Notes: generated by a model not told the origin, from the letters alone. Shown: positions 35,682-44,994, counted from the stretch's first letter. The stretch is 64,000 nt of DNA from JACCYQ01 sp036675565 (GCA_036675565.1 JAKFER010000138.1:3761-67760), one strand, 5' to 3'. Program-made: numbers and translations.

Positions 35682-36577
35682 TCAGTTGCCAGTAATACCT
35701 GCCAGGCTTCATGCACTTTTCCATCTTTTAATAATTGCGCAGCATAACGGTGCAGTTCCTGTTCCATTTCTGGCGGATTGATATTGTAGTACTGAATGAT
35801 TTGTTTCAGGTGATCATCATTGAATGCGGCATCAATAACCGGCATTTCATTTACATTGGCTAATTGTCCAAGATGGTTACCGGTTAAGATATTACTGTTA
35901 CGGATATGCGCAGGTAACGCATCAATCCCGATTCCCAGTTGTGTATTGGGTTTGGCCACTTTAAACAGGTTCTGTTCATTTACCTGGCAATACCAATCGC
36001 CACCTAATCTTGCTACCTGGTTTATTTTACGCTGATCCAATTTTCTCATCCCGTCATCACCTGGTAAATCCGAAAATAAATTTTCATCGAGGTGCATGAC
36101 CAGAACTTCGCAAATGATCAACTGTCCTGCTCCGCCACTATCACCCAGGGATTTGATTTCAATTACCCTGCATTCCAGCTTTGCCTGGCTTTCTTTGACC
36201 ATTGGCGGACTCACAAGAGTGGCTTTTTCCATTGTAAAACCGGCTTTGATAAATTCATTCACCTGTTTAGGATATTCACAACTGGCCAGGGAAGTTTGCT
36301 GCACCATAGGATAGGTTACCATATTGATCACTACTTCAGGCACTTCCATTACATTTTGTAAAGTATGTTTCGTGGTATTATCCCGAACCCTTCGGGCTGG
36401 TGAAAAAATGACTACCGGTGGATCAGAAGAGAACATATTAAAAAAACTAAAGGGGCTGAGGTTGATATTTCCCTCTTTATCTGTGGTAGATGCAAAACAT
36501 ATAGGCCGCGGTGCTACGATATGTTGCAGGTAATATTGCCTGTCGGCTGTTTTTAAATCTTTTAACGTAATGATCAT
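35678..36577 (-). CDS. Flavin reductase-like FMN-binding protein
   Basis: 299 residues. The flavin reductase split-barrel spans the first ~200: APRPICFASTTDKEGNINLS (about 22-41), SPFSFFNMFSSDPPVVIFSP and NTTKHTLQNVMEVPEVVINM. The ~100-residue C-terminal extension (YNINPPEMEQELHRYAAQLL) is helical and common in Bacteroidota members. It likely uses FMN with NAD(P)H; the acceptor is unknown. Single gene on the minus strand. Confidence 0.88.
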   Translation of the reverse strand: MIITLKDLKTADRQYYLQHIVAPRPICFASTTDKEGNINLSPFSFFNMFSSDPPVVIFSPARRVRDNTTKHTLQNVMEVPEVVINMVTYPMVQQTSLASCEYPKQVNEFIKAGFTMEKATLVSPPMVKESQAKLECRVIEIKSLGDSGGAGQLIICEVLVMHLDENLFSDLPGDDGMRKLDQRKINQVARLGGDWYCQVNEQNLFKVAKPNTQLGIGIDALPAHIRNSNILTGNHLGQLANVNEMPVIDAAFNDDHLKQIIQYYNINPPEMEQELHRYAAQLLKDGKVHEAWQVLLATD

Positions 36578-36660
36578 GATGCAAATTAAATGAACCTTTT
36601 CCTAAAATGAGTTTTGTACCAGTTGGTTTAGGTGGTCAGGATTTCAGATATTTGCGCACT

Positions 36661-37881
36661 ATGGCAAAAATAAAACCATTCAAAGCATTAAGACCTGCAT
36701 TAGAACATGCTGCACTTGTGGCCTCCCGGCCTTATGATGTATTAAACCGGGAAGAAGCTAAAACAGAAGCAGCCGGCAACGCTGTTTCTTTTCTGCATAT
36801 CACCAAAGCGGAGATTGATCTCCCGGAAGATGTGGATATACATGATCAAAGGGTATATGAAAAAGCAAAAGAAAACCTGGAAAAATTTATGGATGAAAAC
36901 GTCCTGGTCCAGGAAGAAAAACCCTGCTATTATATTTATCAACTAACCATGAACGGTAGAAATCAAACCGGTCTCGTTTGCGTTTCATCAATAGAAGATT
37001 ATTTTAACGGCATCATCAAAAAACATGAATTTACAAGGCCCGAAAAAGAACAGGATCGCATCAACCATATTAAAACAACCCGTGCACAAACAGGAAATGT
37101 ATTTCTTGCCTGCCATGATTTAGAAGAATTGGATGAAATATTTGATCATTGGAAACATGATAACCTGGCTACTTATAATTTTACCACACCCGATGGCATT
37201 CAACATACTATCTGGATCATTGATAACGCGGCAACCATCGATTCCATTACGGAGTTATTCGAGGAGAAAATAACTGCAACTTATATCGCTGACGGGCACC
37301 ACCGCGCAGCTTCTGCAGCCAAAGTAAGTAAGGAATTGCCTGACAGCAGTGATGCGCAATATTTTTTAACCACCATATTCCCGGCAGCACAGTTAGCCAT
37401 ATTAGACTATAACCGGGTTGTAAAAGATCTGAACGGACTTTCAGATGCAGATTTTTTACAAGCGCTGGAAAATGATTTTCACATCACCCCTTCCGGCGAA
37501 GCCGTAAAACCAAAAGAAAAATATGATTTTGGCATGTTCCTGAATGGGCAATGGTATCAACTGAATCCAAAAGAATACCCCGTCACCAATGACCCTATTG
37601 GTGTTTTAGATATTTCAGTGCTCTCTGACAAAATACTGGATAAGGTATTAGGGATTAAAGATCAGCGGACGGATAAAAGGATAGATTTTGTGGGTGGTAT
37701 ACGCGGATTAACGGAATTGGAAAAAAGAGTTAAAAGTGGTGAAATGAAAGTGGCATTCAGTTTGCACCCGGTAAACATTCAGCAATTATTCGATATAGCG
37801 GACAGTGGAAAGGTGATGCCGCCCAAGAGCACCTGGTTTGAACCAAAGCTGCGGGATGGACTTTTAACACACCTTGTTTAA
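36661..37881 (+). CDS. DUF1015 family protein
   Basis: 406 residues from MAKIKPFKALRP, the usual family start; an upstream in-frame ATG at 36607 was rejected because it adds 18 atypical residues. PYDVLNREEA (about 25-34), then FTRPEKEQDRINHIKTTRAQ and TATYIADGHHRAASAAKVSK (about 213-232), are family hallmarks. The GHHR block resembles the metal/phosphate site of ParB-like SerK kinases, to which DUF1015 is distantly related. In many Bacteroidota it neighbours serC/serA; here serC is about 9 kb away. Confidence 0.9.
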   Translation: MAKIKPFKALRPALEHAALVASRPYDVLNREEAKTEAAGNAVSFLHITKAEIDLPEDVDIHDQRVYEKAKENLEKFMDENVLVQEEKPCYYIYQLTMNGRNQTGLVCVSSIEDYFNGIIKKHEFTRPEKEQDRINHIKTTRAQTGNVFLACHDLEELDEIFDHWKHDNLATYNFTTPDGIQHTIWIIDNAATIDSITELFEEKITATYIADGHHRAASAAKVSKELPDSSDAQYFLTTIFPAAQLAILDYNRVVKDLNGLSDADFLQALENDFHITPSGEAVKPKEKYDFGMFLNGQWYQLNPKEYPVTNDPIGVLDISVLSDKILDKVLGIKDQRTDKRIDFVGGIRGLTELEKRVKSGEMKVAFSLHPVNIQQLFDIADSGKVMPPKSTWFEPKLRDGLLTHLV

Positions 37882-37953
37882 GTGGCGCTGTAATTATTAG
37901 TAATCTTGCAACTGGCAGTGGATTTAACCCATCTGACAGACACAATTATATAT

Positions 37954-38970
37954 ATGCAAAAATTATTTTTTTCTTTTTTTATCGCTACCCTTTTGGGATT
38001 TAATCTTGCAGCCCAGCAAACCACCGAATCATTACAGGAAAATGCCCGGACTTTTCTTCGCCAGGGAGATTACGATAATGCCATCATTATTTTGAACAGG
38101 GCTTTAATGCAGGATAAAAATAATCTTGAATTACAAAAGGACCTGGTACAGGCTTATTATTACAAACGCGATTATGAAAAAGCATTGGATGGTGTAAAAG
38201 CCATTGTGGACAGACCTGATGCTGATGTAATAACATTCCAGATTGCCGGGAATGTTTACAAGGCGCTTGAAGATGTAAAAGAAGCGGATAAATTGTATAA
38301 AAAAGGATTGAAAAAATTTCCTAAAAGTGGTCCATTGCATAGTGAATATGGCGAACTGTTGTGGTCAAAAAAAGACTATGATGCGATTAAGTTTTGGGAA
38401 AAAGGGATACAGCTGGACCCTGCATACAGTGGTAACTACTACAATGCGGCACTCTATTATTTTTATACAAAAGATAAAATCTGGAGTCTTTTATACGGGG
38501 AGATTTTTGTAAATATGGAAAGCCTGACACAAAGAGGAGCGGCTATGAAAGAACTCTTACTGAGCGCATACAAAGAAAAATTATTTGCAGAAGCAGATAT
38601 GATGAAGGGGGCGGAAAATACGAAAAGTGAATTTGCCAAAGCCGTTTTGCAAACTTTCAACCGGCAAAGTTCACTGGCCAGCCGTGGCGTAACAACTGCT
38701 ACACTAACCATGATGCGTACACGATTTATAACGGATTGGTTTGCAAGCAATGCATCAAAATATCCATTCCGTTTGTTTGACTATCACCAGCAATTGCTGA
38801 AAGAAGGGATGTTTGAAGCATACAATCAATGGTTGTTTGGCACAGTTGAAAATTTACCCGCCTTTGAAACATGGGTTAATACACACCAGGCAGCTTATAC
38901 AAAATTCACAGATTTTCAAAAAGGAAGGATCTTCAAAATGCCTGCGGGTCAATATTACCAGGCTCAATAA
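37954..38970 (+). CDS. Exported TPR-repeat protein
   Basis: 338 residues from an ATG that begins signal peptide MQKLFFSFFIATLLGFNLAA. Tandem TPR helices run from about 25 to 175 (ARTFLRQGDYDNAIIILNRA, AYYYKRDYEKALDGVKAIVD, YSGNYYNAALYYFYTKDKIW). The C-terminal half is helical without clear repeats. It is likely a periplasmic scaffold for protein interactions. TAATCTTG about 50 bases upstream could be a -7 box. Confidence 0.75.
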   Translation: MQKLFFSFFIATLLGFNLAAQQTTESLQENARTFLRQGDYDNAIIILNRALMQDKNNLELQKDLVQAYYYKRDYEKALDGVKAIVDRPDADVITFQIAGNVYKALEDVKEADKLYKKGLKKFPKSGPLHSEYGELLWSKKDYDAIKFWEKGIQLDPAYSGNYYNAALYYFYTKDKIWSLLYGEIFVNMESLTQRGAAMKELLLSAYKEKLFAEADMMKGAENTKSEFAKAVLQTFNRQSSLASRGVTTATLTMMRTRFITDWFASNASKYPFRLFDYHQQLLKEGMFEAYNQWLFGTVENLPAFETWVNTHQAAYTKFTDFQKGRIFKMPAGQYYQAQ

Positions 38971-38980
38971 AATTTTCTTA

Positions 38981-39020
38981 CTAAAACGGTTTACCTGTGT
39001 GTAAAGCCGCTTTTTTTGTT
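38981..39020 (+). terminator. Probable terminator after the TPR gene
   Basis: CGGTTTAC pairs with GTAAAGCCG with one bulge, followed by CTTTTTTT. It lies just after the stop at 38970. Confidence 0.5.
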
Positions 39021-39060
39021 CCTGATTTTTTTCAATAAATTGTTTATTCAAACATGAATC

Positions 39061-39351
39061 ATGGATGAACAGGAAAAAAGATTATGGAAATTAGCCCGCA
39101 AACGAGCTGAATTTAAAAAAAGCCTCAGCATTTACCTGATTGCCAGCGCATTTTTTTGGGCTATCTGGTGGTTTACCCTTGGTATGCATGGCCGCAATAT
39201 GAATTGGCCTTGGCCTATCTGGCCTATGCTGGGTTGGGGATTAGGTTTGGTTTTTCAATATTTTAATGCTTATGGTGCAGATAAAGAAACACTTGCAGAT
39301 AGAGAATTTGAAAAATTAAAAAGAAATGCCGAGAAAAATAAGCAGGCTTAA
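39061..39351 (+). CDS. 2TM domain-containing protein
   Basis: 96 residues. A basic N-terminus (RLWKLARKRAEFKKSLSIYL) leads to two tryptophan-rich membrane segments (about 25-42 and 49-68) and a charged C-terminal helix. This is the small 2TM-domain family common in Bacteroidota, sometimes fused to LytTR regulators but here alone. Inner-membrane location, function unknown. Confidence 0.82.
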   Translation: MDEQEKRLWKLARKRAEFKKSLSIYLIASAFFWAIWWFTLGMHGRNMNWPWPIWPMLGWGLGLVFQYFNAYGADKETLADREFEKLKRNAEKNKQA

Positions 39352-39461
39352 TTTCAATTCTTTATCATTCATTTTTTATTTCGAATGTTTATAAGCGGTA
39401 GATTTAACCGTAAATAACCCTTTTGATTAAACGCTGATATCAACCCTAAATCATACTTGCC

Positions 39462-41243
39462 ATGACAGAACCGAAACGATTGTTTGATTGCCTGGAATAC
39501 CATTTGGAAAGAAATCCTATTGATGACATGCTGGCTGCAAAAGAGGGCGGTGGCTGGCGCAAGTACAGTACAAAAGAAGTGCATCAAACTGTTACAAGAC
39601 TGAGTGCCGGGATCGTAGGTTTGGGTATCAGTGGCAATGATGGCACACCGGAAGGCCGGGATAAGATCGCAATTATTTCAAAAAATCGTCCTGAATGGGT
39701 GATGCTTGACCTGGCCGTGCAACAATCAGGCGGAGTATTAACGCCAATTTATCCAACCATCAGTGTGAATGAATTGCATTTTATACTGGAAGATTCCCAG
39801 GCCAAAATGATATTTGTAAATGATGAAGAATTGTATTTAAAAGTTCTTACGATAAAAGATAAATTACCCGCCTTACAACACATATTTACATTTGAACATG
39901 TTCCTAATGCACGGCACTGGAAAGAAGTTTTGCAATTGTCCACACCTGAACTTGAAGAGAAAGTAATAAATTTTTCCAAATCAGTTCAATATGAGGACCT
40001 GGCAACGATAATTTACACTTCCGGAACTACCGGCAAGCCAAAAGGTGTTATGCTATCTCATAAAAATATCCTGAGCAATGTAATGGATAGTATGCCCTGC
40101 TTCCCACCAGGAGAAAATATGAGGGCTTTAAGTTTTTTGCCTTTAAATCACATTTTTGAAAGAATGGTCACATACATCTACCTGTTCAAGGGTACCAGTA
40201 TTTACTATGCTGAAAGCCTTGAGACCATTGGTGATAACCTGAAAGAAGTACAACCGCACCTGTTTACCACCGTTCCACGTTTGCTTGAAAAAGTGTATGA
40301 TAAAATTATGCTTAAGGGGAATGAATTAACCGGTGTTAAAAAGAAATTATTCTTTTGGGCACATGAGTTGGCAACAAAGTTTGAGATCAACCAACCATTG
40401 AGTCCATGGTACAAGTTGCAGTTAGGCATAGCCAACAAACTTATTTTTAGCAAATGGAGAGAAGCACTGGGAAATAATATTGTCTGTATTGTTACTGGCG
40501 GGGCTGCGTGCCAGGTCAGGCTGATCAGGATATTTACTGCTGCTAAATTAACCATTATGGAAGGTTATGGTTTAACAGAAACATCGCCGGTGATCAGTGT
40601 AAATCGCTATGATGAAAAAGGGCGCATGTTCGGTACCGTTGGACCCTTGCTTGAAAATGTTGAAGTAAAAATTGCAGAAGATGGAGAAATACTCTGCAAA
40701 GGCCCAAATATAATGATGGGTTATTACAAACGACCTGATCTGACTGCAGAAGTCATCATTGACGATTGGTTTTACACAGGCGATATTGGAACTTTTGTAA
40801 AAGATAAATTTTTAAAAATCACGGATCGCAAAAAAGAAATGTTTAAAACCAGTGGCGGTAAATATGTTGCACCATTACCGATAGAAAATAAAATGAAAGA
40901 AAGCATTTACGTGGAGCAAATACTGATAGTTGGTTCAGACAAAAAATTTGTTTCCGCGTTGATTGTTCCTTCATTCCCGAATTTGAAAGACTGGTGTCAC
41001 CAGAATAAAATTGATTATACAACCAATAACCAAATGGTGCATCACCCTGCAGTGTTGGATTTTTATAAAGACCTGGTTGAAAACTTCAACAAATACTTCA
41101 ACCACGTTGAACAAATCAAAAAGTTTGAATTATTGCCTGATGAATGGAGTGTTGAGACAGGCGAAATGACACCAAAATTATCTTTAAAGAGAAAGGTTAT
41201 TATGGAAAAATTCAGGGATGCAATTGAGAGAATTTATGCCTGA
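39462..41243 (+). CDS. Long-chain fatty acid--CoA ligase
   Basis: 593 residues. The AMP-binding motif IIYTSGTTGKPKGVMLSHKN (about 184-203) is followed by PLNHIFERMVTYIYLFKG, GYGLTETSPVIS (about 368-379) and YTGDIGTFVKDKFLKITDRK. The sequence belongs to the eukaryote-like long-chain acyl-CoA synthetase branch found in Bacteroidota. It activates fatty acids to acyl-CoA at the inner face of the membrane for lipid synthesis or beta-oxidation. Single gene; the 3' neighbour is convergent five bases away. Confidence 0.93.
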   Translation: MTEPKRLFDCLEYHLERNPIDDMLAAKEGGGWRKYSTKEVHQTVTRLSAGIVGLGISGNDGTPEGRDKIAIISKNRPEWVMLDLAVQQSGGVLTPIYPTISVNELHFILEDSQAKMIFVNDEELYLKVLTIKDKLPALQHIFTFEHVPNARHWKEVLQLSTPELEEKVINFSKSVQYEDLATIIYTSGTTGKPKGVMLSHKNILSNVMDSMPCFPPGENMRALSFLPLNHIFERMVTYIYLFKGTSIYYAESLETIGDNLKEVQPHLFTTVPRLLEKVYDKIMLKGNELTGVKKKLFFWAHELATKFEINQPLSPWYKLQLGIANKLIFSKWREALGNNIVCIVTGGAACQVRLIRIFTAAKLTIMEGYGLTETSPVISVNRYDEKGRMFGTVGPLLENVEVKIAEDGEILCKGPNIMMGYYKRPDLTAEVIIDDWFYTGDIGTFVKDKFLKITDRKKEMFKTSGGKYVAPLPIENKMKESIYVEQILIVGSDKKFVSALIVPSFPNLKDWCHQNKIDYTTNNQMVHHPAVLDFYKDLVENFNKYFNHVEQIKKFELLPDEWSVETGEMTPKLSLKRKVIMEKFRDAIERIYA

Positions 41244-41248
41244 ACTGG

Positions 41249-41611
41249 TTATTTAAATTTTACCTTACGTAAAAAACCACCAATCTTTTCCTTGATATTG
41301 TCGGCTTTACTGCCAGTAAATGCTGCCATGCCCCATTGCAATACATCACCAGCCACTTTGGAAACCGGCCCTGAAGCAGGACCTAGGAATAACCTTTTAG
41401 ATAAATAACCCGTTAGTAATCCTAATGAAGCATTAAAGAGCGTACCCTTTACGCCAGGTTGGTGAAACGCATGGCTGATCATATTGCCCGGCTTCAATGA
41501 TTCCATGGTTATTTGAGTCTGCTCTTTTAGCGCATATTCCTGCAACGTTTTTTTTTGTTGAAGTTCGGCTATGCGTTGCTGTAACTCAATTGATGTGGAG
41601 ATAGAAACCAT
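41249..41611 (-). CDS. Uncharacterised protein of the csbD/ytxH cluster
   Basis: 120 residues. It has a helical, Gln-rich N-terminus (IELQQRIAELQQKKTLQEYA), a hydrophobic stretch around GTLFNASLGLLTGYLSK, and a basic end. I recognise no named family. Its ATG overlaps the stop of the preceding gene by one base (TAATG), so it is the last gene of a stress-type cluster with a probable membrane link. Confidence 0.75.
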   Translation of the reverse strand: MVSISTSIELQQRIAELQQKKTLQEYALKEQTQITMESLKPGNMISHAFHQPGVKGTLFNASLGLLTGYLSKRLFLGPASGPVSKVAGDVLQWGMAAFTGSKADNIKEKIGGFLRKVKFK

Positions 41612-41985
41612 TAGTTGCCAAGAATTTTCTTAATAATGCGATTATTAACCGGCGTTTTGAGCCAACTATTTTTATTTAAGTAAAAAACAAGTCCGGTGAG
41701 TGCATAAAAACCAGCTAGAATCAAAAAACCTAAGTAAGTTTCACCTATCCATTCTCCAATAACTAGTGCCAACCCTATATTCAACATGATGATGAATAAA
41801 AATACTATGAAAAAAACAACGAGACTTGCATACATAGAGGATGCAGCATCTGCTGATTTTTCTACTGCTTTTAATCGGGCAAGTTCCAACCTGGTTTCAA
41901 TATATTCAGTCGCTTTATGAAATAAATCTTCTACTGCGACTGTAGGTGTACTTTGCTGATCTGTATTTTCTCCGGACTTGTTCAA
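41611..41985 (-). CDS. Phage holin family (DUF1469-type) membrane protein
   Basis: 124 residues. A soluble helix (AVEDLFHKATEYIETRLELA, about 16-35) precedes two membrane segments (about 51-75 and 83-105). This is the actinobacterial/Bacteroidota putative holin-like superfamily; despite the name it is a chromosomal membrane protein and no phage genes are near. The only reasonable start is a TTG, 12 bases after the stop of the ytxH gene. Confidence 0.82.
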   Translation of the reverse strand: MNKSGENTDQQSTPTVAVEDLFHKATEYIETRLELARLKAVEKSADAASSMYASLVVFFIVFLFIIMLNIGLALVIGEWIGETYLGFLILAGFYALTGLVFYLNKNSWLKTPVNNRIIKKILGN

Positions 41986-41997
41986 TAAAATAAAAAT

Positions 41998-42267
41998 TTA
42001 CATGCTATTTTGAGCGCCTGTCTTAATACCTGATGTTGCCCTGTCTTTCATATCTGCAGCTTCTGATTTAGCACTGTCAAATTTGCTGGCAATATTATCT
42101 ACCAGGTCATTGAATTTGCTTTTAAGTGATTCAGCTACGTCTGAAGATTTTGTTGAAATTTTACGCCTGGTTTCTGGACCCTTTTCTGGGGCAAATAAAA
42201 TTCCTAATATAGCTCCTGCAGCGGCTCCAGCCATTACGCCTAACAGTACTTTTGAACCTGAATTCAT
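41998..42267 (-). CDS. YtxH domain-containing protein
   Basis: 89 residues. The Gly/Ala-rich membrane helix VLLGVMAGAAAGAILGILFA with PEKGPETRRKIS after it (about 7-38) is the YtxH/gas-vesicle-like signature. The rest is a charged helix with heptad-like spacing. It is thought to be part of general stress responses at the membrane. It lies between csbD and the holin-like gene in one operon. Confidence 0.88.
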   Translation of the reverse strand: MNSGSKVLLGVMAGAAAGAILGILFAPEKGPETRRKISTKSSDVAESLKSKFNDLVDNIASKFDSAKSEAADMKDRATSGIKTGAQNSM

Positions 42268-42305
42268 ATATTTATTTTTATGTGTGAAAAAAATATTCTG
42301 GTTAA

Positions 42306-42497
42306 TTACAGATCATCAATCCATCTTTTAACCTCGTCTTTGGTTTGACCAGTTTTTTGCTGCAGACGTCCTAATAATTCATCTTCTTTTCCTTCTTCAT
42401 AGGCCAGATCATCATCTGTAAGGTCAGCATATTTTTGCTTAATCTTACCCTTGGCTTCATTCCAGCCACCTTTTAATTTTAATTTCCAACTTTCCAT
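42306..42497 (-). CDS. CsbD family stress protein
   Basis: 63 residues. The entire length matches CsbD: WKLKLKGGWNEAKGKIKQKY (about 4-23), then EEGKEDELLGRLQQKTGQTK. It is a small soluble helical protein induced by stress in several bacteria, with unclear function. First gene of a four-gene minus-strand cluster with ytxH, the holin-like gene and an unknown gene. Confidence 0.92.
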   Translation of the reverse strand: MESWKLKLKGGWNEAKGKIKQKYADLTDDDLAYEEGKEDELLGRLQQKTGQTKDEVKRWIDDL

Positions 42498-42806
42498 AAT
42501 ATAACATTTTAAATTTTAATAAGTTCGTTCTTTCTTCTTTTATTCATAAAAAAACTTTGCCAGATGAAGCATTGTTTGATTTGAATTAATACTGCTGATA
42601 ATTCATCATTTACTTTGATTTTTAAATTTTATATGCGGAAGAATCTCTACATGTAAAAATTCATTTTAATTAATAATGAATGAGAACCTCATTAAATCAG
42701 GCTAATTAATTTACCGTGGTAAAAAATATGAAAGTGGTAAAGCAGGTATGCAAATTGGAAGTAGATAGTTTGAAACCTTTAATAATTAATTTTTAAAATA
42801 ATTTTT
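42498..42806. other. Gene-free divergent region
   Basis: This AT-rich spacer lies between csbD and the divergent hypothetical gene. I see no RNA gene or repeat. Both promoters should lie here, but no clear TAnnTTTG box was identified. Confidence 0.5.
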
Positions 42807-43145
42807 ATGCAAGATAAACCTGGCGAAATGACTACCGTAACTTCTGTTCTTGAAACCCTGCGATTGAAAAAACAGGATAATGAATTCAAATATGTTGAGG
42901 GTGGTTTTACCATTGGCAGCGGAAAAATTTATAAGCCTGAAGATTTAAAGATCATTAAGGTTTATCGATTTGAAGGTGAATCAGACCCTTCTGATATGTC
43001 GGTTATTTATGTTTTGGAAGCCAATGATGGTTTGGTTGGATATAGTATGGATGCATATGGTGTGTACAGTGATCATGAAGATGCGGCTTATGATGATTTT
43101 ATTCGTCAAATACCAACTGAAAACAGGGACGAGCACAGGAGTTAA
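42807..43145 (+). CDS. Uncharacterised small soluble protein
   Basis: 112 residues, acidic, with no signal peptide or membrane segment. The pattern EFKYVEGGFTIGSGKIYKPE, then DLKIIKVYRFEGESDPSDMS and VIYVLEANDGLVGYSMDAYG, suggests a compact beta-rich fold followed by a helix. I recognise no named family, though similar small proteins occur in Bacteroidota. It is divergent from the csbD cluster and followed by a terminator, so monocistronic. Confidence 0.7.
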   Translation: MQDKPGEMTTVTSVLETLRLKKQDNEFKYVEGGFTIGSGKIYKPEDLKIIKVYRFEGESDPSDMSVIYVLEANDGLVGYSMDAYGVYSDHEDAAYDDFIRQIPTENRDEHRS

Positions 43146-43176
43146 TTTCCTTTAATTTCTATTAGTTTTAAAATTT

Positions 43177-43206
43177 ACAGCCTGCATAACGCAGGCTGTT
43201 CTTTTT
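43177..43206 (+). terminator. Intrinsic terminator
   Basis: ACAGCCTGC pairs perfectly with GCAGGCTGT over a five-base loop, followed by TCTTTTT. It closes the gene ending at 43145. Confidence 0.8.
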
Positions 43207-43371
43207 GAATTATGTTCTACGCATTCATACAAATTGCGTTATACTGTTCATTTGGATTTTCGACGCCTCATCCTGTTTTAATTACACTTCATTCATTGCT
43301 TTATTGATTTAATATATATTTTATTTAATTTGAACTAAACTTTTTACATAACACCATTTAACCATCTAACA

Positions 43372-43986
43372 ATGAAAAAATTGATTACCGGTGCCTGGCT
43401 TTTAATGGTCATGGCAGTTGCTATCGTTTCATGTACAGAAAGCGAAGCAAGATTAGCCGATGAAGCCAAACCGACTGAAGTTAAAAATGAAACTAGCGGA
43501 TCAAATGTTTCCATGATTGAACGGGGAAGCTACCTGGTGGAAGTGGCTGGCTGCCATGATTGCCATTCAACCAAAATAATGGGACCCATGGGGCCACAGC
43601 CTGATCCAGAAAAACTTTTAGGCGGCCATTTTGGTGGACCAGCAACTGAAAAAGTTGATCCGGCTTTGATACAGAAATATGCGCTGTTCAATCATGCTAC
43701 CACTATGGCTATTGGTCCATGGGGTGCATCATATGCGGCAAACTTGAGCTCGGATGAATCCGGGATTGGTAGTTGGACAGAAGAACAATTTATTAATGCA
43801 ATAAGGAAAGGAAAATTTAAAGGGCTTGAAAATGGCAGACCGCTTTTACCCCCAATGCCCTGGCCAAACATAGCAAAAATGACTGATGAAGATCTTAAGT
43901 CCATTTTTGCCTACCTGAAAACAACTAAACCTGTTAACAATGTAGTACCACCACCAACACCATTAGAAGAATTAGTGAAGAAATAA
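43372..43986 (+). CDS. Mono-haem cytochrome c lipoprotein
   Basis: 204 residues with a lipoprotein signal (LLMVMAVAIVSCTES). The haem motif is GCHDCHS (CxxCH, about 60-66) after ERGSYLVEVA. Possible axial Met residues are in LLPPMPWPNIAKMTDEDLKS (about 162-181), followed by the terminal helix IFAYLKTTKPV. It probably carries electrons in the periplasm or at the cell surface, and may have been a subunit of a dehydrogenase elsewhere. No redox partner is adjacent. Confidence 0.9.
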   Translation: MKKLITGAWLLMVMAVAIVSCTESEARLADEAKPTEVKNETSGSNVSMIERGSYLVEVAGCHDCHSTKIMGPMGPQPDPEKLLGGHFGGPATEKVDPALIQKYALFNHATTMAIGPWGASYAANLSSDESGIGSWTEEQFINAIRKGKFKGLENGRPLLPPMPWPNIAKMTDEDLKSIFAYLKTTKPVNNVVPPPTPLEELVKK

Positions 43987-44004
43987 TTTATTATCTCTCA
44001 TAAT

Positions 44005-44037
44005 AAAAATCCTCATGCTGATATGAGGATTTTTTTT
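44005..44037 (+). terminator. Intrinsic terminator after cytochrome c
   Basis: AAAATCCTCAT pairs with ATGAGGATTTT over the loop GCTGAT, followed by TTTT. Confidence 0.85.
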
Positions 44038-44084
44038 ATGCGCTAGATTTTACATCCTGAAAATAAATAAGCTACAGATCTAAA

Positions 44085-44159
44085 GTGGTCTCACCAGGAC
44101 TCGAACCTGGATCTAGAGTTTAGGAAACTCCTATTCTATCCCTTGAACTATGAGACCAC
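44085..44159 (-). tRNA. tRNA-Arg (anticodon CCT)
   Basis: 75 bases on the minus strand. Acceptor arms GTGGTCT and AGACCAC pair in full. The anticodon loop reads TTCCTAA between GGAGT and ACTCT, giving anticodon CCT for Arg codon AGG. The T arm contains the usual GGTTCGAGTCC. The 3' CCA is not encoded. No integrase or duplicated tRNA end is nearby, so it is not an occupied attachment site. Confidence 0.95.
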
Positions 44160-44233
44160 TTTAGCAGCAGCCAAAGAGGTTTTTTACCGGAGCGCAAAAA
44201 TAGGAAACAAATCTTATTTCCTTTTCATCATCT

Positions 44234-44241
44234 TATCTTTG
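44234..44241 (+). promoter_or_regulatory. -7 box upstream of the membrane TPR gene
   Basis: TATCTTTG matches TAnnTTTG. It lies about 100 bases before the ATG at 44344; the leader contains AAATCC...GGATTTTT, a small hairpin followed by T residues. Confidence 0.45.
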
Positions 44242-44343
44242 CAATCCTTTAAAAAAAATATGAAATGCTCCAATAGAAATCCTATCTCAGTGGCGGATTT
44301 TTAAAAGCACGATACTGTTCAAACAAAAAATAAATATTAACTG

Positions 44344-44994
44344 ATGAAATTTTACAATCTCCTCATAAAATACAGGCTTATTCTTGGAATTCTTTTAATT
44401 CTCGGCGGAGTGGCTACCAATTTCGCCAGCAGTTTTTGGCCGGCATTTCCCTTATATTTTATTGGGGTGATCCTGATTTTGGGTCATTTCTTTTTTGGTC
44501 CTTTAAGGTTGATACAGGAGCATATGGAAAGTGGTAATATGGAAGAAGCGCAGAAAGTGCTGGCTTCCATTAAATATCCTAACCTGCTTTACAAGCCGAT
44601 CCGCTCCGTTTATTATACACTCAGTGGAAATATCGCCATGATGAAAGAGGATTTTGATGGCGCTGAAAAAATGATGAAAAAAGGGCTTGACCTGGGAATG
44701 CCTATGAAGGAAGCGGAAGGCGCCAGTTTGTTGCAAATGGGGATGATTTCGATGCAGCGAAATGATAATAAACAAGCGGAAAATTATATTCGCCAGGCCA
44801 TTCGCAAAGGTTTACCGGATAAAGAAAACCAGGCGGCTGCTTATTTGCAGATGTGCAGCCTGATGATGAATAAAAGAGAATTCAGGGCAGCTAAAGATTT
44901 TTTTAGAAAAGCCAAAGCTTTAAAACCCACCACGCCACAGATCGTTGACCAGATTAAACAAATTGAGAAATATATCTCCCGCATTCCCGGATAA
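44344..44994 (+). CDS. Membrane-anchored TPR protein
   Basis: 216 residues. Two membrane segments at the N-terminus (about 11-28 and 31-52) are followed by TPR-like helices: HMESGNMEEAQKVLASIKYP, GNIAMMKEDFDGAEKMMKKG, QMGMISMQRNDNKQAENYIR and NKREFRAAKDFFRKAKALKP. The TPR part should face the cytoplasm or periplasm as an assembly platform. No partner is apparent. Single gene with a separate promoter. Confidence 0.78.
   Translation: MKFYNLLIKYRLILGILLILGGVATNFASSFWPAFPLYFIGVILILGHFFFGPLRLIQEHMESGNMEEAQKVLASIKYPNLLYKPIRSVYYTLSGNIAMMKEDFDGAEKMMKKGLDLGMPMKEAEGASLLQMGMISMQRNDNKQAENYIRQAIRKGLPDKENQAAAYLQMCSLMMNKREFRAAKDFFRKAKALKPTTPQIVDQIKQIEKYISRIPG

Noticed and set aside
41611..41985. Prophage remnant, suggested by the holin-like name.
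   Set aside because: The family is chromosomal in Bacteroidota and sits in a csbD/ytxH cluster; no other phage gene is present.
44085..44159. tRNA-Arg as an integration site for a mobile element.
   Set aside because: No integrase gene and no repeated tRNA 3' end were seen nearby.
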